A stretch of 64,000 nucleotides of DNA from JAOPZW01 sp963807305 (GTDB taxonomy: Bacteria > Actinomycetota > Thermoleophilia > Solirubrobacterales > Solirubrobacteraceae). Shown here in pieces: positions 17,597-26,239 of the stretch. A program made the translations under genes and the position numbers. Positions within the stretch are counted from its first letter, which is position 1. Every line of letters starts with the position of its first letter. Where the stretch lies: NCBI GenBank assembly GCA_963807305.1, contig CAWEBN010000005.1, positions 372,001 to 436,000 of the forward strand. Direction: 5' to 3'. The notes below the pieces were generated by a model, which saw only the letters and a list, made by a program, of their open reading frames with translations, made no database searches and was not told the origin of the DNA.

Positions 17597-18806
17597 CGAA
17601 CCCGAGGGCGAGCAGCGCGACTGCCGCCGGCGCGGCCACGTAGGGGCCCGAGAAGGCGAGCACGACGACCACGAGCGCCAGCGAGAGGGCCGCCGCAGCG
17701 CGCAGGCGCCCGTCGAGCAGCCGCACCCCGGCCGCCGTGGCGGCGACGTAGACCGCGACGAAGGAGGTCGAGATCGCGCGCACGATCGGGTCGACGTCGA
17801 CGAGCCCCGCGGCCAGCGCGGCGAGGATGACGACGCTCGCCGCGGCGATGACGGCCAGCGGCGCTCCGGGCCGCCCCATCGCGCGCGGCATCGAGCCGTC
17901 GGCCACCAAAGCTCCGGCCAGGCGCGTGGCGCCGGCGACGTAGGCGTTCGTCGTGCCGACCGTGAGCAGGACGGCGGCGCCCGCGGTGAGCGCGCTGCCC
18001 GCGCCGCCGAGCCCGCGCTGCATGAGGTCGGCCAGCGGCACGTTCGAGCCCTGCGCGCCGCCGAGCACGGCCACGGTGGTCAGCGCGAGCCCGAGGTAGA
18101 GGACGGCGACGACGCCGAAGGCGGTGAGCATCGCGCGCGGCAGCTGACGGCGCGGGTCCGCGAAGTCACCGGCGAGGTGCGCGACCGCCTCCCAGCCCAC
18201 GAAGGACAGCATGAGCAGGTTCGCCGCGGTGCCGATCGCCAGCCACCCGTGCGGCGCGAACGGCGTCCAGTTGTCCGCCCGGGCCGAGGGCAGGGCGCTC
18301 GTGACGGCGACGAGCAGCAGCACGGCGAGGAGCGCGGCGAGGCCCAGCTGCATGCGCGCGGTCGCCTGCAGGCCGCGGGCGTTGGCCGCCACGACGGCGA
18401 CCATCATCGCGGCGGCCGCCGCCACCGCCGCTGCCCGCCCGCCGCCTGTTAGGTGGGCGACGTAGAAGCCGCCGATGAGCCAGACGGCGGGCGCGCCGCC
18501 CACCACGCCCGCGTAGAACCACCAGCCGGTGACCGCGGCGGCGCAGCGACCGAAGGCGGCGCGCACGTACGCCGCCGCGCCGCCGGCGACGGGGTGGCGC
18601 ACGCCGAGGGCGGCGAAGGTCGCCGCGATGGCCAGCGACGCCGCGAGCAGACCGGCCCAGGCCACCACCGACGCCGGACCGGCGGCCTGCGCCGCGAGGG
18701 CGGGCAGCAGCAGCACGCCGGGACCGAGGACGGCGCCCACGTAGAGCGCGGCGCCCGAAGCGACTCCGAGGTTGCCGGTGGATCGGGAGTGCTCCATGGA
18801 CAGCAT
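17490..18806 (-). CDS. APC-superfamily amino-acid permease
   Basis: A 438-aa protein with about 12 hydrophobic segments. The N-terminus GVASGAALYVGAVLGPGVLLLPALAAQAAG matches the conserved first helix of APC amino-acid/organic-cation antiporters. The start at 18806 has a good ribosome-binding site (GAGGTGG, 6 nt before ATG). A 30-residue hydrophilic tail overlaps the convergent exported protein. The divergent Lrp-type gene, 99 bp away, very likely controls it, which suggests an amino acid as substrate or signal. Substrate unknown. Confidence 0.85.
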   Translation of the reverse strand: MLSMEHSRSTGNLGVASGAALYVGAVLGPGVLLLPALAAQAAGPASVVAWAGLLAASLAIAATFAALGVRHPVAGGAAAYVRAAFGRCAAAVTGWWFYAGVVGGAPAVWLIGGFYVAHLTGGGRAAAVAAAAAMMVAVVAANARGLQATARMQLGLAALLAVLLLVAVTSALPSARADNWTPFAPHGWLAIGTAANLLMLSFVGWEAVAHLAGDFADPRRQLPRAMLTAFGVVAVLYLGLALTTVAVLGGAQGSNVPLADLMQRGLGGAGSALTAGAAVLLTVGTTNAYVAGATRLAGALVADGSMPRAMGRPGAPLAVIAAASVVILAALAAGLVDVDPIVRAISTSFVAVYVAATAAGVRLLDGRLRAAAALSLALVVVVLAFSGPYVAAPAAVALLALGFVSARVGGGAWRGSSAAAGCRAGRSLEEVRASRNGD

Positions 18807-18823
18807 GATCCACCTCGAATGAG

Positions 18824-18845
18824 GGCATATGGTGGCGAATATGCC
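18824..18845. promoter_or_regulatory. Perfect 22-bp palindrome, probable Lrp operator
   Basis: GGCATAT - 8 bp - ATATGCC lies between the permease start (18806) and the lrp start (18906). A weaker copy of the same layout, GGCCTATA - 8 bp - TATCCGCC, is centred about 32 bp downstream (18855-18878), close to three helical turns. Lrp/AsnC dimers bind spaced, imperfect palindromes in such divergent promoters. Confidence 0.55.
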
Positions 18846-18905
18846 ATGCTAACTGGCCTATACGGGCAATTATCCGCCTCTGATCCGCCCGCTGAGGAGA
18901 GAAAC

Positions 18906-19376
18906 ATGTCCCTGGATCGCGTCGACCGCCGCCTGCTCGAGGTCCTCCAGCGCGAGGGACGGCTCTCGAACGTCGCGCTCGCCGAGCGCGTGCACCTGTC
19001 GCCGTCGCCCTGCCTGCGCAGGCTCAAGGCGCTCGAGCACGACGGCGTGATCGACGGCTACCGCGCGGTCCTCGATCGCGAGGCGGTCGGCCTCGGCCTC
19101 ACGGTCTTCGTCGAGATCAAGGTCGAAGGGCACTCAGACCGGGTCGCCGACGCGATCGAGGAGGCGGTGGCCAAGATGCCGGAGGTCGTCGCCTGCCACA
19201 TCGTCTCGGGAGCGGCCGACTTCCTGCTCGAGGTCGTCGTGCCGGATCTGCGTGCCTATGAGCACCTCCTGCTCGGCTCGCTGCTCAAGCTGCCCTCGGT
19301 CGCCGACGTGCGCTCGAACTTCGCGATCCGGACGGTCAAGGCCCCGGGGCCGCTACCGCTCGGGCATCTCGGCTGA
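18906..19376 (+). CDS. Lrp/AsnC-family transcriptional regulator
   Basis: A 156-aa protein starting MSLDRVDRRLLEVL after a strong ribosome-binding site (GAGGAGAGAAAC ATG). The N-terminal winged helix has the family helix-turn-helix (SNVALAERVHLSPSPCLRRLKALEHDGVI). The C-terminal RAM domain has PEVVACHIVSGAADFLLEVVVPDL, which usually binds an amino acid. It is divergent from the APC permease and should control it and itself through the palindrome in between. The effector amino acid cannot be told from the sequence. Confidence 0.93.
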   Translation: MSLDRVDRRLLEVLQREGRLSNVALAERVHLSPSPCLRRLKALEHDGVIDGYRAVLDREAVGLGLTVFVEIKVEGHSDRVADAIEEAVAKMPEVVACHIVSGAADFLLEVVVPDLRAYEHLLLGSLLKLPSVADVRSNFAIRTVKAPGPLPLGHLG

Positions 19377-19381
19377 GCGCC

Positions 19382-21527
19382 TCAGGCGTAGATGCGCTCT
19401 GCGTAGTCGCGCAGCATCCGCGTAGCCGAGAACTCCGGCCCGTTGGTGCGCAGCGAGGCGCGCATCATCGCGAGCCACGCCGGCGGCAGGCCGTGGTCGT
19501 CGCGGTCGTAGAAGGCCGGGACGACCTCGTCGTGGAGCAGGCGCAGAAGCTCGGCGGCGTCGCGGGCGTCCTGGGCGCCGTGGTCGGAGTCGACGTCGCC
19601 CGACAGCGGCCAGCCGTTGTTGCCGTCGTAGCCCTCGGCCCACCAGCCGTCGAGGACGCTGAGCTGCAGGCCGCCGTTGACCGCCGACTTCATCCCGCTC
19701 GTGCCGCTCGCCTCGAGCGGCGGCCGCGGGAGGTTGACCCATACGTCGCAGCCGGTGACCAGGCGCGCGCCGATCGTGAGGTCGTAGTCGTCGAGGTAGG
19801 CGACGCGGCACCCGATCTCCGGGATGCCCTTGGCCGCGAACAGCGCCTGCAGGCTGCGCTTGCCGTCGTCGTCGCGCGGGTGCGCCTTGCCCGCCATCAG
19901 GATCTGGATCTTGCGCTCGCCCGAGAGCAGGTCGACGATCCCCTCGGCGCTCTGCAGCAGCACGTGCAGGCGCTTGTAGGTGGCCAGGCGCCTGGCGAAG
20001 CCGATCGTCAGCACGTCGGGATCGAAGTCCGGCGCCTCGACGTACTCGCGCGGCTCGTCGCGACCGAGGCGGTCGACCATGCTGCGCTCACGCGCCCAGG
20101 TCACGAGCGCCGCGCGCTGCTCGCCGCGCGCGGCCCACAGGTCGGCGTCGTCGACGCTCTCGAGCGCCTCCCAGGTGGCGGGGTCCGCGGCGCGGTCCAT
20201 CCAGCCCTCGCCGAGATGGCGGTCGAGCAGGGTCCGCATCGGATCGCCGACCCAGGTGGGCAGGTGCACGCCGTTGGTGACGTAGCCGATCGGGACGTCG
20301 TCGATGGCGCGATCCGGCCACATCGCGGCCCACATCTCGCGCGCGACCTCGCCGTGGCGGCGGCTGACGCCGTTGCCCGAGCGGCTCGTGTGCAGCGCGA
20401 ACTGGGTCACGCCGAAGGGCTCGCCGTCGTCGTCGGGGCGGGTGCGGCCCAGGCGGACGATCGTGTCGAGGTCGACGCCGACCTCGCCGGCCAGCGTGCG
20501 CAGCGAGTCGCACACGAGCTCGGTCTCGTAGGTGTCGTTGCCGGCCGGCACCGGCGTGTGCGTGGTGAAGACCGTGCGCGCGCGGGCCGCGGCCAGCGCC
20601 TCGTCGAGCGAGGCGCCCGAGGCCAGCTCGCCGCGGGCCAGCTCCAGCGAGGCGAAGGCGGCGTGGCCCTCGTTGAGGTGGACGACCGCCGGGTCGATCC
20701 CCATCGCCTTCAGCGCGCGCATGCCGCCGACGCCGAGCAGCAGGTACTGGGCGAGGCGCAGGTCGCGTGTCCCTGTGTAGAGGCGCGAGCTGATCCAGCG
20801 CGCCACGGCCCCGTTCTCGGGCCGGTCGGCATCGAGGAGGAACAGCGGCACGCGCCCGACGTCCACGCGCCAGACCTGCGCGACGACCTGCTCGGAGCCG
20901 ACGGGGACGGTCACCGTGATCGGCCGGCCGTCGTCGCCGGTGACGAGTGCCATCGGCTGGCGCTCGGGATCGGTCGGCACCCACGATTCGTGCTGCCAGC
21001 CCGTCGCGTCGATGCGCTGGCGGAAGTAGCCCTGGCGGTAGAGCAGGCCGACGGCGACGAGCGGCAGCGCGCGGTCGGAGGCCTCCTTGAGGATGTCGCC
21101 CGCGAGCGCCCCGAGGCCGCCGGAGTAGATGGGCAGCGAGGCGTGGATGCCGTACTCCGCGCAGAAGAAGCTCACAGGGCGCTCGGCGCTCGCCGGCCCG
21201 GTGGCCTCGGTGGGCCGGGCGACGTCGGCGCGGATGCTCTCCTCGAGCGCCCGGCCGCGCCGGACGAGGTCCTGGTCGCCCGCCGCGCGCGTCGAGCGCG
21301 TCGGGAGGCGTCTCGGTCAGCAGGCGGATCGGGTTCTCGCCGCACAGCTCCCAGCGCTGGGGGTCGATGGCGCGGAAGGCGTCAGCGCCGCCGGGCGTCC
21401 ACGACCAACGCAGGTTGTACGCGGCCCGCGCGAGCGGAGCCAACGGCGTGGGCACGCGAGAGGCAAGCGCCTCCGCGGCCCGGTCGATGTCCTCGCGGCC
21501 GAGCGACACGGGCGCGCATGATGCCAT
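19382..21527 (-). pseudogene. glgP: Alpha-glucan phosphorylase, frameshifted
   Basis: Two adjacent frames join into one protein of about 714 aa. The N-terminal part (21527 to about 21290) is the DUF3417 start: AYNLRWSWTPGGADAFRAID and WELCGENPIRLLTETPPDAL. From about 21290 the sequence continues one base later in the frame RAAGDQDLVRRGRALEESIR and into PVSFFCAEYGIHASLPIYSG. It keeps the phosphorylase features LNEGHAAFASLE, YKRLHVLLQSAEG and EASGTSGMKSAVNGG, with the PLP Lys. The slip is inside GCGCGCGGCGGG (about 21284-21293). A downstream GTG (21175) could only give an N-truncated product. It is either a real inactivating +1 mutation or a sequencing indel. Confidence 0.75.
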
Positions 21528-21820
21528 TACGCGCCGCTACGGGCGGCGCGGTCATCCAGCGAGGCCAGCGGCTCGAGACCCACCTCGTGGGGGGTGCCGC
21601 GGAACTCGCCGAGCAACCCGAGCTCTCGCAGGCGCGCGATCTCGCGCTCGCCCTCGATGTGGGCCGGGTGGTCCTCGGGCAGCCCGCGGATCAGCCGGGC
21701 GATGCGGTTGCGGATCTGCAGGGCGAAGTGCGGCGTGGACGCGCCCGTCAGCTGACGGATGTCGTCGACCGTGACCTCGTGGCCGGGGGACCTGCGGATA
21801 GGGCTCTCGGCTTCGCTCAC
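21527..21820 (-). CDS. Conserved-looking 97-aa protein of unknown function
   Basis: The GTG at 21820 overlaps the preceding lipoprotein gene by 4 bp (GTGA) and its TAA overlaps the glgP ATG by 1 bp (TAATG). The protein is soluble, charged and probably helical: VTVDDIRQLTGASTPHFALQ and RNRIARLIRGLPEDHP, then EREIARLRELGLLGEFRG. No domain I know matches. Being translationally chained to glgP suggests a role tied to the phosphorylase or to the lipoprotein; a small modulator of glycogen enzymes is possible but unproven. Confidence 0.65.
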   Translation of the reverse strand: MSEAESPIRRSPGHEVTVDDIRQLTGASTPHFALQIRNRIARLIRGLPEDHPAHIEGEREIARLRELGLLGEFRGTPHEVGLEPLASLDDRAARSGA

Positions 21821-23016
21821 GGGCTGCTGGACTGCGCCTGGCTGGTCTGGGCCTTCTTGATCTCGAGGAGGGAGTCGATGCGGGCCTGCGTCGCCACCGA
21901 GATGGCGCGATCGTCTCCCACGATCCAGCCGTGATTGTAGACGCCGCGTACGGGATCGCGGGTGTAGCCGGGCTGGATGTCGAGCAGGAACTGGCCCACG
22001 GCGCCGTCGAGCCCGGTCGGCGAGGCGAGCAGGAGCAGGGGGCCGTAGGAGCCGCTGACCGACAGCGGCGACGCAGCCGCCGCGTCGAGCGGTTGGTTCG
22101 TGCGCGCGAAGACCAGGCCGTGCCCGGGGTCGACGACGCCCCAGCCGAAGGTCGGGTCGCTGTAGCGCGCGAAGGCGATGGCGTTGTCGATCGGGTTGGC
22201 GGCGCCCAGGCGCTTGACGGTTCCCAGCTTCTTGAGGTCGCTGGCGACGGCGGCGCTGACCGTGGCCGGCGGTCCGAGGATGTAGATGCGCGGCTGGTCG
22301 TGGGCCAGCAGCGCGGCCTTCGTCTCCTGGGGCAGGCTGTTGCGGTGCACGAAGAGGACGGGGTCGCCTGCCTTGGCCGCCCAAGCGGCGGCCGGCATGG
22401 CGAAGGCGGGATCGTCGGCCGAGACGACGACGACGCGATCGCTGCTCTTGCCGCGGGCCGCCGTCTGGAAGGCGTCGAGGGCGCGCGCCAGCGCGAAGGG
22501 GTCACGGCCCGCGATGTCGGTCGTGCGCAGGCCAGGGGGGCGGGCGACGTCGCCCACGCGCACCACCTGGGCGCCGCCCGCCGCCTTGGACCCGAGCGGG
22601 CGCAGCGCGGCCAGCGCGTCACGGCTGGCGTCCGGCAGGATGGGACCGTTGGAGAGCAGGATCGCGGCGCGGACCGGCGTCGAGGCGAGCACCGATCCGG
22701 CGATCCCGGCGCGCCAGTCGCGCGCGTCGATGAGCGCCACCGCGGCGGGGCGGTTCTCGGGCGTCGTGGCGGGGAAGACGGCGCGCGCGACGCCGGCCGC
22801 GTTGGCGACCGGGTCGGCGCCGCCGATGCGCGTCGTGTTCTTCGTCGCGAAGGCCGGGAAGCCGAGGTCGTGGGAGGCCTCGGGCGTCGAGCCCTTGACG
22901 CCCAGGCCCGGTGTCGAGTCGGAGCCGGCCGCCGTCCTCGTGCGATCGGCACGGCCGCACGCGGTCGCGGCGAGCGCGGCGAGCAGGCAGGCGAGGGCGG
23001 CGACAGGACGGCGCAT
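21817..23016 (-). CDS. Lipoprotein with cell-wall-binding (CW_binding_2) repeats
   Basis: A 399-aa protein from MRRPVAALACLLAALAATAC (the Cys lies in a lipobox, so it should be anchored by lipid). The body contains repeats of the CW_binding_2 type, each about 95 residues long. These show TTRIGGADPVANAAGVARAV, VRAAILLSNGPILPDA, RVVVVSADDPAFAMPAAAW and RIYILGPPATVSAAVASDLK. In clostridia and actinobacteria such repeats bind anionic wall polymers. It begins a three-gene overlapping operon with the 97-aa protein and glgP. The upstream region is shared with the c-di-AMP riboswitch of the divergent gene. Confidence 0.8.
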   Translation of the reverse strand: MRRPVAALACLLAALAATACGRADRTRTAAGSDSTPGLGVKGSTPEASHDLGFPAFATKNTTRIGGADPVANAAGVARAVFPATTPENRPAAVALIDARDWRAGIAGSVLASTPVRAAILLSNGPILPDASRDALAALRPLGSKAAGGAQVVRVGDVARPPGLRTTDIAGRDPFALARALDAFQTAARGKSSDRVVVVSADDPAFAMPAAAWAAKAGDPVLFVHRNSLPQETKAALLAHDQPRIYILGPPATVSAAVASDLKKLGTVKRLGAANPIDNAIAFARYSDPTFGWGVVDPGHGLVFARTNQPLDAAAASPLSVSGSYGPLLLLASPTGLDGAVGQFLLDIQPGYTRDPVRGVYNHGWIVGDDRAISVATQARIDSLLEIKKAQTSQAQSSSP

Positions 23017-23127
23017 CAGGCGCCGAACGGTACGAGAGGCGGGCGACGACTGCGCGGGTCGCACGCCACCACTCTCGCGGGTAGGAAGACATTGCATAGT
23101 TTCTTGCCGGTCGGGTAGGTTGCCGCG

Positions 23128-23262
23128 CATCAACGCCGAATCCCGGGTGTGGAGTCCGGGAGCGGGGGACCCATAAGTTGGGGCGAATCTCACGGTAGAG
23201 GGCCGTGGGAGGCGCAGGCTCTTTCAGCGCTAGCCCGTCAGCTAACCCCGCAGGCCGACGAA
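23128..23262 (+). ncRNA. Cyclic di-AMP riboswitch (ydaO/yuaA class)
   Basis: The conserved landmarks of this class occur in order: GCCGAATCCC, GAGCGGGGGACCCA, GGGGCGAATC, then a variable hairpin (CTCACGGTAGAGGGCCGTGGGA), CAGCTAACCCCGCAGGC. It ends 12 bp before the start of an NlpC/P60-like wall-hydrolase gene, the usual partner in actinobacteria. c-di-AMP binding normally turns expression off. The second copy at 32651-32776 strengthens the call. Confidence 0.85.
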
Positions 23263-23274
23263 AGAGGTTCCCGC

Positions 23275-23874
23275 GTGCGGGGGAAGTCCCTGTGGATGAG
23301 TGTCGTGCTGTCGCTGGCCATCCTGGCCGCGGCGGCCGCTCCCGCATCGGCGCAGGCCCCGGCGCCCGCTCCTGTCACCCCTCCGGCCGTCCCGGCGCCG
23401 CCCTCGACCGGCGGAGCCGCCTACGGCGTCGTCTACCAGCCGACGGTCCCGGGCGTCGTGGCTCAGATGGTCAACGGCGTCGCCTTTGCGCCCGACCAGG
23501 CACCCGACCCGGTCAAGCAGGCCATCTGGGCGGCCAACCAGATCGTCGGGATGCCCTACCGCCTCGGCGGCGGCCACAAGCTCGGCTTCGTCGACCACGC
23601 CTACGACTGCTCGGGCACGGTGTCCTTCGCGATGCACGGCGCGGGTCTCCTCGCGACGCCGAAGGACTCGTCGTCGTTCATGCGCTACGGCGCGGCGGGC
23701 AAGGGCCAGTGGATCACGGTCTACACGAATCCCGGCCACGCCTTCGCCGTCATCGCGGGGCTGCGCCTGGACACGAGCGCCGCGGGCGATCCCGCCGGCG
23801 GCTCGGGCCCGCGCTGGCGCCCGAACCTGCGCTCGACGCGCGGCTACAGGGCGCGGCACCCCGCCGGCCTGTAG
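23275..23874 (+). CDS. NlpC/P60-like peptidoglycan hydrolase, exported
   Basis: A 199-aa protein from the GTG at 23275 (AGAGG ribosome site) with a signal peptide (VVLSLAILAAAAAPASAQA) and a Pro/Ala linker. The C-terminal domain has the papain-like arrangement of NlpC/P60 endopeptidases: Cys in HAYDCSGTVSFAMHGAG and His in NPGHAFAVIAGL. It would cleave stem peptides in the wall. It is preceded by the c-di-AMP riboswitch, so it is likely repressed at high c-di-AMP. The fold is short, so a relaxed NlpC/P60 or related cysteine hydrolase is also possible. Confidence 0.8.
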   Translation: MRGKSLWMSVVLSLAILAAAAAPASAQAPAPAPVTPPAVPAPPSTGGAAYGVVYQPTVPGVVAQMVNGVAFAPDQAPDPVKQAIWAANQIVGMPYRLGGGHKLGFVDHAYDCSGTVSFAMHGAGLLATPKDSSSFMRYGAAGKGQWITVYTNPGHAFAVIAGLRLDTSAAGDPAGGSGPRWRPNLRSTRGYRARHPAGL

Positions 23875-23887
23875 CCAGCCTGCGCGC

Positions 23888-24439
23888 GTGAGCGCGCTGT
23901 GGCTCTTCCTCGCGGTCCTCGGGGCGCCGCTCCTGCACGCCCCGGTCCTGCGCTGGAACCTCCTGCCCGCGCTCGCGCGCCCCCTCGACGGCGGCCGGCG
24001 CTGGCGCGGCCGGCGCCTGCTGGGCGACAACAAGACCTGGCGCGGCGCGCTGTGCATGACCGCCGGCGTCGTCCTGGCCACCCTCGCGCTGTGGCAATGG
24101 CCGTGGTGGCGCGAGCAGATCCCCGATGAGGTGAGCGCGTCCTCGCCGCTGCTCGTCGGCCTGCTCATCGGACTGGGCACGGTCGGCGGCGAGCTGCCCA
24201 ACTCGTTCCTCAAGCGCCGCCTGGACATCGCGCCCGGGACGCGCCGGCGCTCGCCGGGCGGGGCCGCGCTGGCCCTGCTCGACCAGGGCGACCTCGTGCT
24301 CGGCATCTGGTTCTGCCTGCTGCCGATCTGGGTCATGCCCGTGTGGCTGGGCGTGGTCGCCTTCGTCGCCATCGCCACCGTGCACGCGGTGCTCAACGTC
24401 GTCGGCTACGCGATCGGCGCGCGCGCCGCGCCGGTGTAG
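23888..24439 (+). CDS. CarS-like membrane CDP-diglyceride synthase homolog
   Basis: A 183-aa protein with four to five hydrophobic segments, starting at GTG 23888, 13 bp after the hydrolase stop. The sequences LLGDNKTWRGALC and LGTVGGELPNSFLKRRLDI match the cytidylyl-transferase-type family of CDP-archaeol synthase (CarS). In archaea the enzyme activates the lipid backbone with CTP; bacterial homologs are scattered and uncharacterised. The actinobacterial context suggests a role in envelope lipid synthesis. Substrate unknown. Confidence 0.7.
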   Translation: MSALWLFLAVLGAPLLHAPVLRWNLLPALARPLDGGRRWRGRRLLGDNKTWRGALCMTAGVVLATLALWQWPWWREQIPDEVSASSPLLVGLLIGLGTVGGELPNSFLKRRLDIAPGTRRRSPGGAALALLDQGDLVLGIWFCLLPIWVMPVWLGVVAFVAIATVHAVLNVVGYAIGARAAPV

Positions 24440-24460
24440 GTTCGCGCCCGTGAGCCGCGT

Positions 24461-24934
24461 CTAGTACTCGACGCGGTCCGGCTTCGCCGCCCACGCGACG
24501 AACGGGCCCTGTGCCTCGGGGTGCACCACGCGGCGCATGGGCAGCGTGCGCGCGCCCGGCGGGAGCGCGAGCTCGTCGTAGACGAAGGCGTCGTCGAAGC
24601 CGGCCTCGGCGGCGTCCTCACGCGTGGACGAGAAGAACACCGCGCGCGGCCGCGCCCAGTAGATCGCGCCCAGGCACATCGGGCACGGCTCGCAGCTCGA
24701 GTACAGGTCGCAGTCGTCGATCTGGAAGGAGCCGAGGGTCGCGCACGCCGCGCGGATGGCGCCGATCTCCGCGTGCGCCGTCGGGTCGTTGGTCGCGACG
24801 ACCTGGTTGTGGGCGCTCGCGAGCACGTCGTCGCCCCGCACGACCACGGCCCCGAACGGGCCGCCGTCGCCCGACTCGACGCCCTGCAGGGCGACCTCGA
24901 AGGACAGCAGCAGGAACTCCTCGCGCGGTTCCAT
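24461..24934 (-). CDS. Nucleoside/guanine deaminase-type cytidine-deaminase fold
   Basis: A 157-aa protein from MEPREEFLLLSFE. Zinc-binding motifs of the CDA fold are complete: HAEIGAIRAAC, with the catalytic Glu, and SSCEPCPMCLGAIYW (PCxxC). The FDDAFVYDELALPP segment resembles guanine deaminases and TadA-like enzymes. A purine base or nucleoside substrate is likely. Its start overlaps the preceding thioesterase stop by 1 bp. The convergent CarS-like gene ends 21 bp away. Confidence 0.85.
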   Translation of the reverse strand: MEPREEFLLLSFEVALQGVESGDGGPFGAVVVRGDDVLASAHNQVVATNDPTAHAEIGAIRAACATLGSFQIDDCDLYSSCEPCPMCLGAIYWARPRAVFFSSTREDAAEAGFDDAFVYDELALPPGARTLPMRRVVHPEAQGPFVAWAAKPDRVEY

Positions 24935-25428
24935 CAGCGCTCGCTCCCGCGCTGAGCGAGGATCTGCTCGCGCTCGGCCAGCCGGTTGGTCCGGCGCAGC
25001 TGGGCCTCGGCCTCCCGGCGCAGCTCGTCGGGGGTCTCGGCCCGCAGCGGCGGCACGCGCGCGGGTCGGCCATCGTCGTCGACGGCGACCATGGTCAGGT
25101 AGGCCGAGTTGGTGTGCAGCAGCTCGCCGGTTCGCGGGCTCTCGGCCTCCACGCGCACGCCGACCTCCATCGAGGTGTTCCATGCGGCGTTGACGGAGGC
25201 GTGCAGCGTGACGAGGTGCCCGACGTGGATCGGCTGCTCGAACGTCATGCGGTCGGCGCCGGCCGTCACCACGCGCTGGTGGGAATGGCGGACCGCGGCG
25301 AGGCCCGAGACCTCGTCGATGAGCTTCATGACCACGCCGCCGTGCACGAAGCCGGCCGAACTGGCGTCGGTCGGCCCCATCCAGTGCACGAGGACGCTGC
25401 GCGAATCGGCGACGGTACGCGCTTCCAC
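24934..25428 (-). CDS. Acyl-CoA thioesterase, hotdog fold
   Basis: A 164-aa protein with the hotdog-type thioesterase signature SSAGFVHGGVVMKLIDEVSG, followed by VTLHASVNAAWNTSMEVGVR and LLHTNSAYLTMVAVDDDGRP. The family (YciA/BFIT type) hydrolyses acyl-CoAs as multimers. The last 35 residues are a charged helix that may aid oligomerisation. It starts 52 bp from the divergent pspA gene and overlaps the downstream deaminase gene by one base. Confidence 0.88.
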   Translation of the reverse strand: MEARTVADSRSVLVHWMGPTDASSAGFVHGGVVMKLIDEVSGLAAVRHSHQRVVTAGADRMTFEQPIHVGHLVTLHASVNAAWNTSMEVGVRVEAESPRTGELLHTNSAYLTMVAVDDDGRPARVPPLRAETPDELRREAEAQLRRTNRLAEREQILAQRGSER

Positions 25429-25480
25429 GAGGCACTACGCTAGACGAAACCTGACCTCGTCCAGCGATCGAGGAGTACAC

Positions 25481-26239
25481 ATGCCCGGCATGGGCGGACG
25501 CATGTCCACCGTCATCAAGGCCAAGATCTCGCGGCTGCTCGACCGGGCGGAAGACCCGGGCGAGACGCTCGACTACAGCTACCAGAAGCAGCTGGAGTCG
25601 CTCCAGAACGTCAAGAAGGGCATCGCGGACGTCGTCACGGCCAAGAAGCGCCTGCAGATGCAGTCCAAGAAGCTCGAGGACTCCGTGGTCAAGCTCGACA
25701 CGCAGGCCCGACAGGCCCTGTCGGCCGGCAACGAGGACCTCGCGCGCGTCGCGCTGGAGCGCAAGAACGTCGCCCAGACCGAGCTGCAGTCGCTCGACCA
25801 GCAGGTCGCCGAGCTCGAGGCCCAGCAGGAGAAGCTCACGGAGTCCGAGCAGAAGCTGCGCACGAAGATCGAGTCCTTCCGCACCAAGAAGGAGGTCATG
25901 AAGGCGCAGTACTCGGCGGCCGAGGCGCAGGTGCGCATCTCCGAGGCGGCGACCGGGGTCGGCGAGCAGATGGCCGACGTCGGGCTCGCCATGCAGCGGG
26001 CGGCCGACAAGACCGAGCAGATGCGCGCGCGGGCCGACGCCGTGGCCGAGCTGGAGGCCGCCGGCACCTTCGATGACCTCACCACCCTCGGCACGGGCCA
26101 GGACGACATCGACCGCCAGCTCGCGCAACTCTCGAGCTCGACCCAGGTCGACGACGAGCTCGCCAAGATGAAGGCCGAGCTCGGGCCGGGCTCCGGCGCC
26201 ACCGAGTCCAAACAGATCGAGGAAGGCCAGGGCTCGTGA
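25481..26239 (+). CDS. pspA: PspA/IM30-family membrane-stress protein
   Basis: A 252-aa protein with a good ribosome-binding site (AGGAGTACAC ATG). It is nearly all coiled coil after a short start (MPGMGGRMSTVIKAKISRLL) and has the typical DYSYQKQLESLQNVKKGIADV start and a helical rod to about residue 190. PspA/Vipp1-type ESCRT-III relatives form rings on damaged membrane. The Gln/Glu/Lys-rich rod and the Ser/Glu tail fit actinobacterial PspA. It overlaps pspAA by 4 bp (GTGA) and is divergent from a thioesterase. Confidence 0.9.
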   Translation: MPGMGGRMSTVIKAKISRLLDRAEDPGETLDYSYQKQLESLQNVKKGIADVVTAKKRLQMQSKKLEDSVVKLDTQARQALSAGNEDLARVALERKNVAQTELQSLDQQVAELEAQQEKLTESEQKLRTKIESFRTKKEVMKAQYSAAEAQVRISEAATGVGEQMADVGLAMQRAADKTEQMRARADAVAELEAAGTFDDLTTLGTGQDDIDRQLAQLSSSTQVDDELAKMKAELGPGSGATESKQIEEGQGS

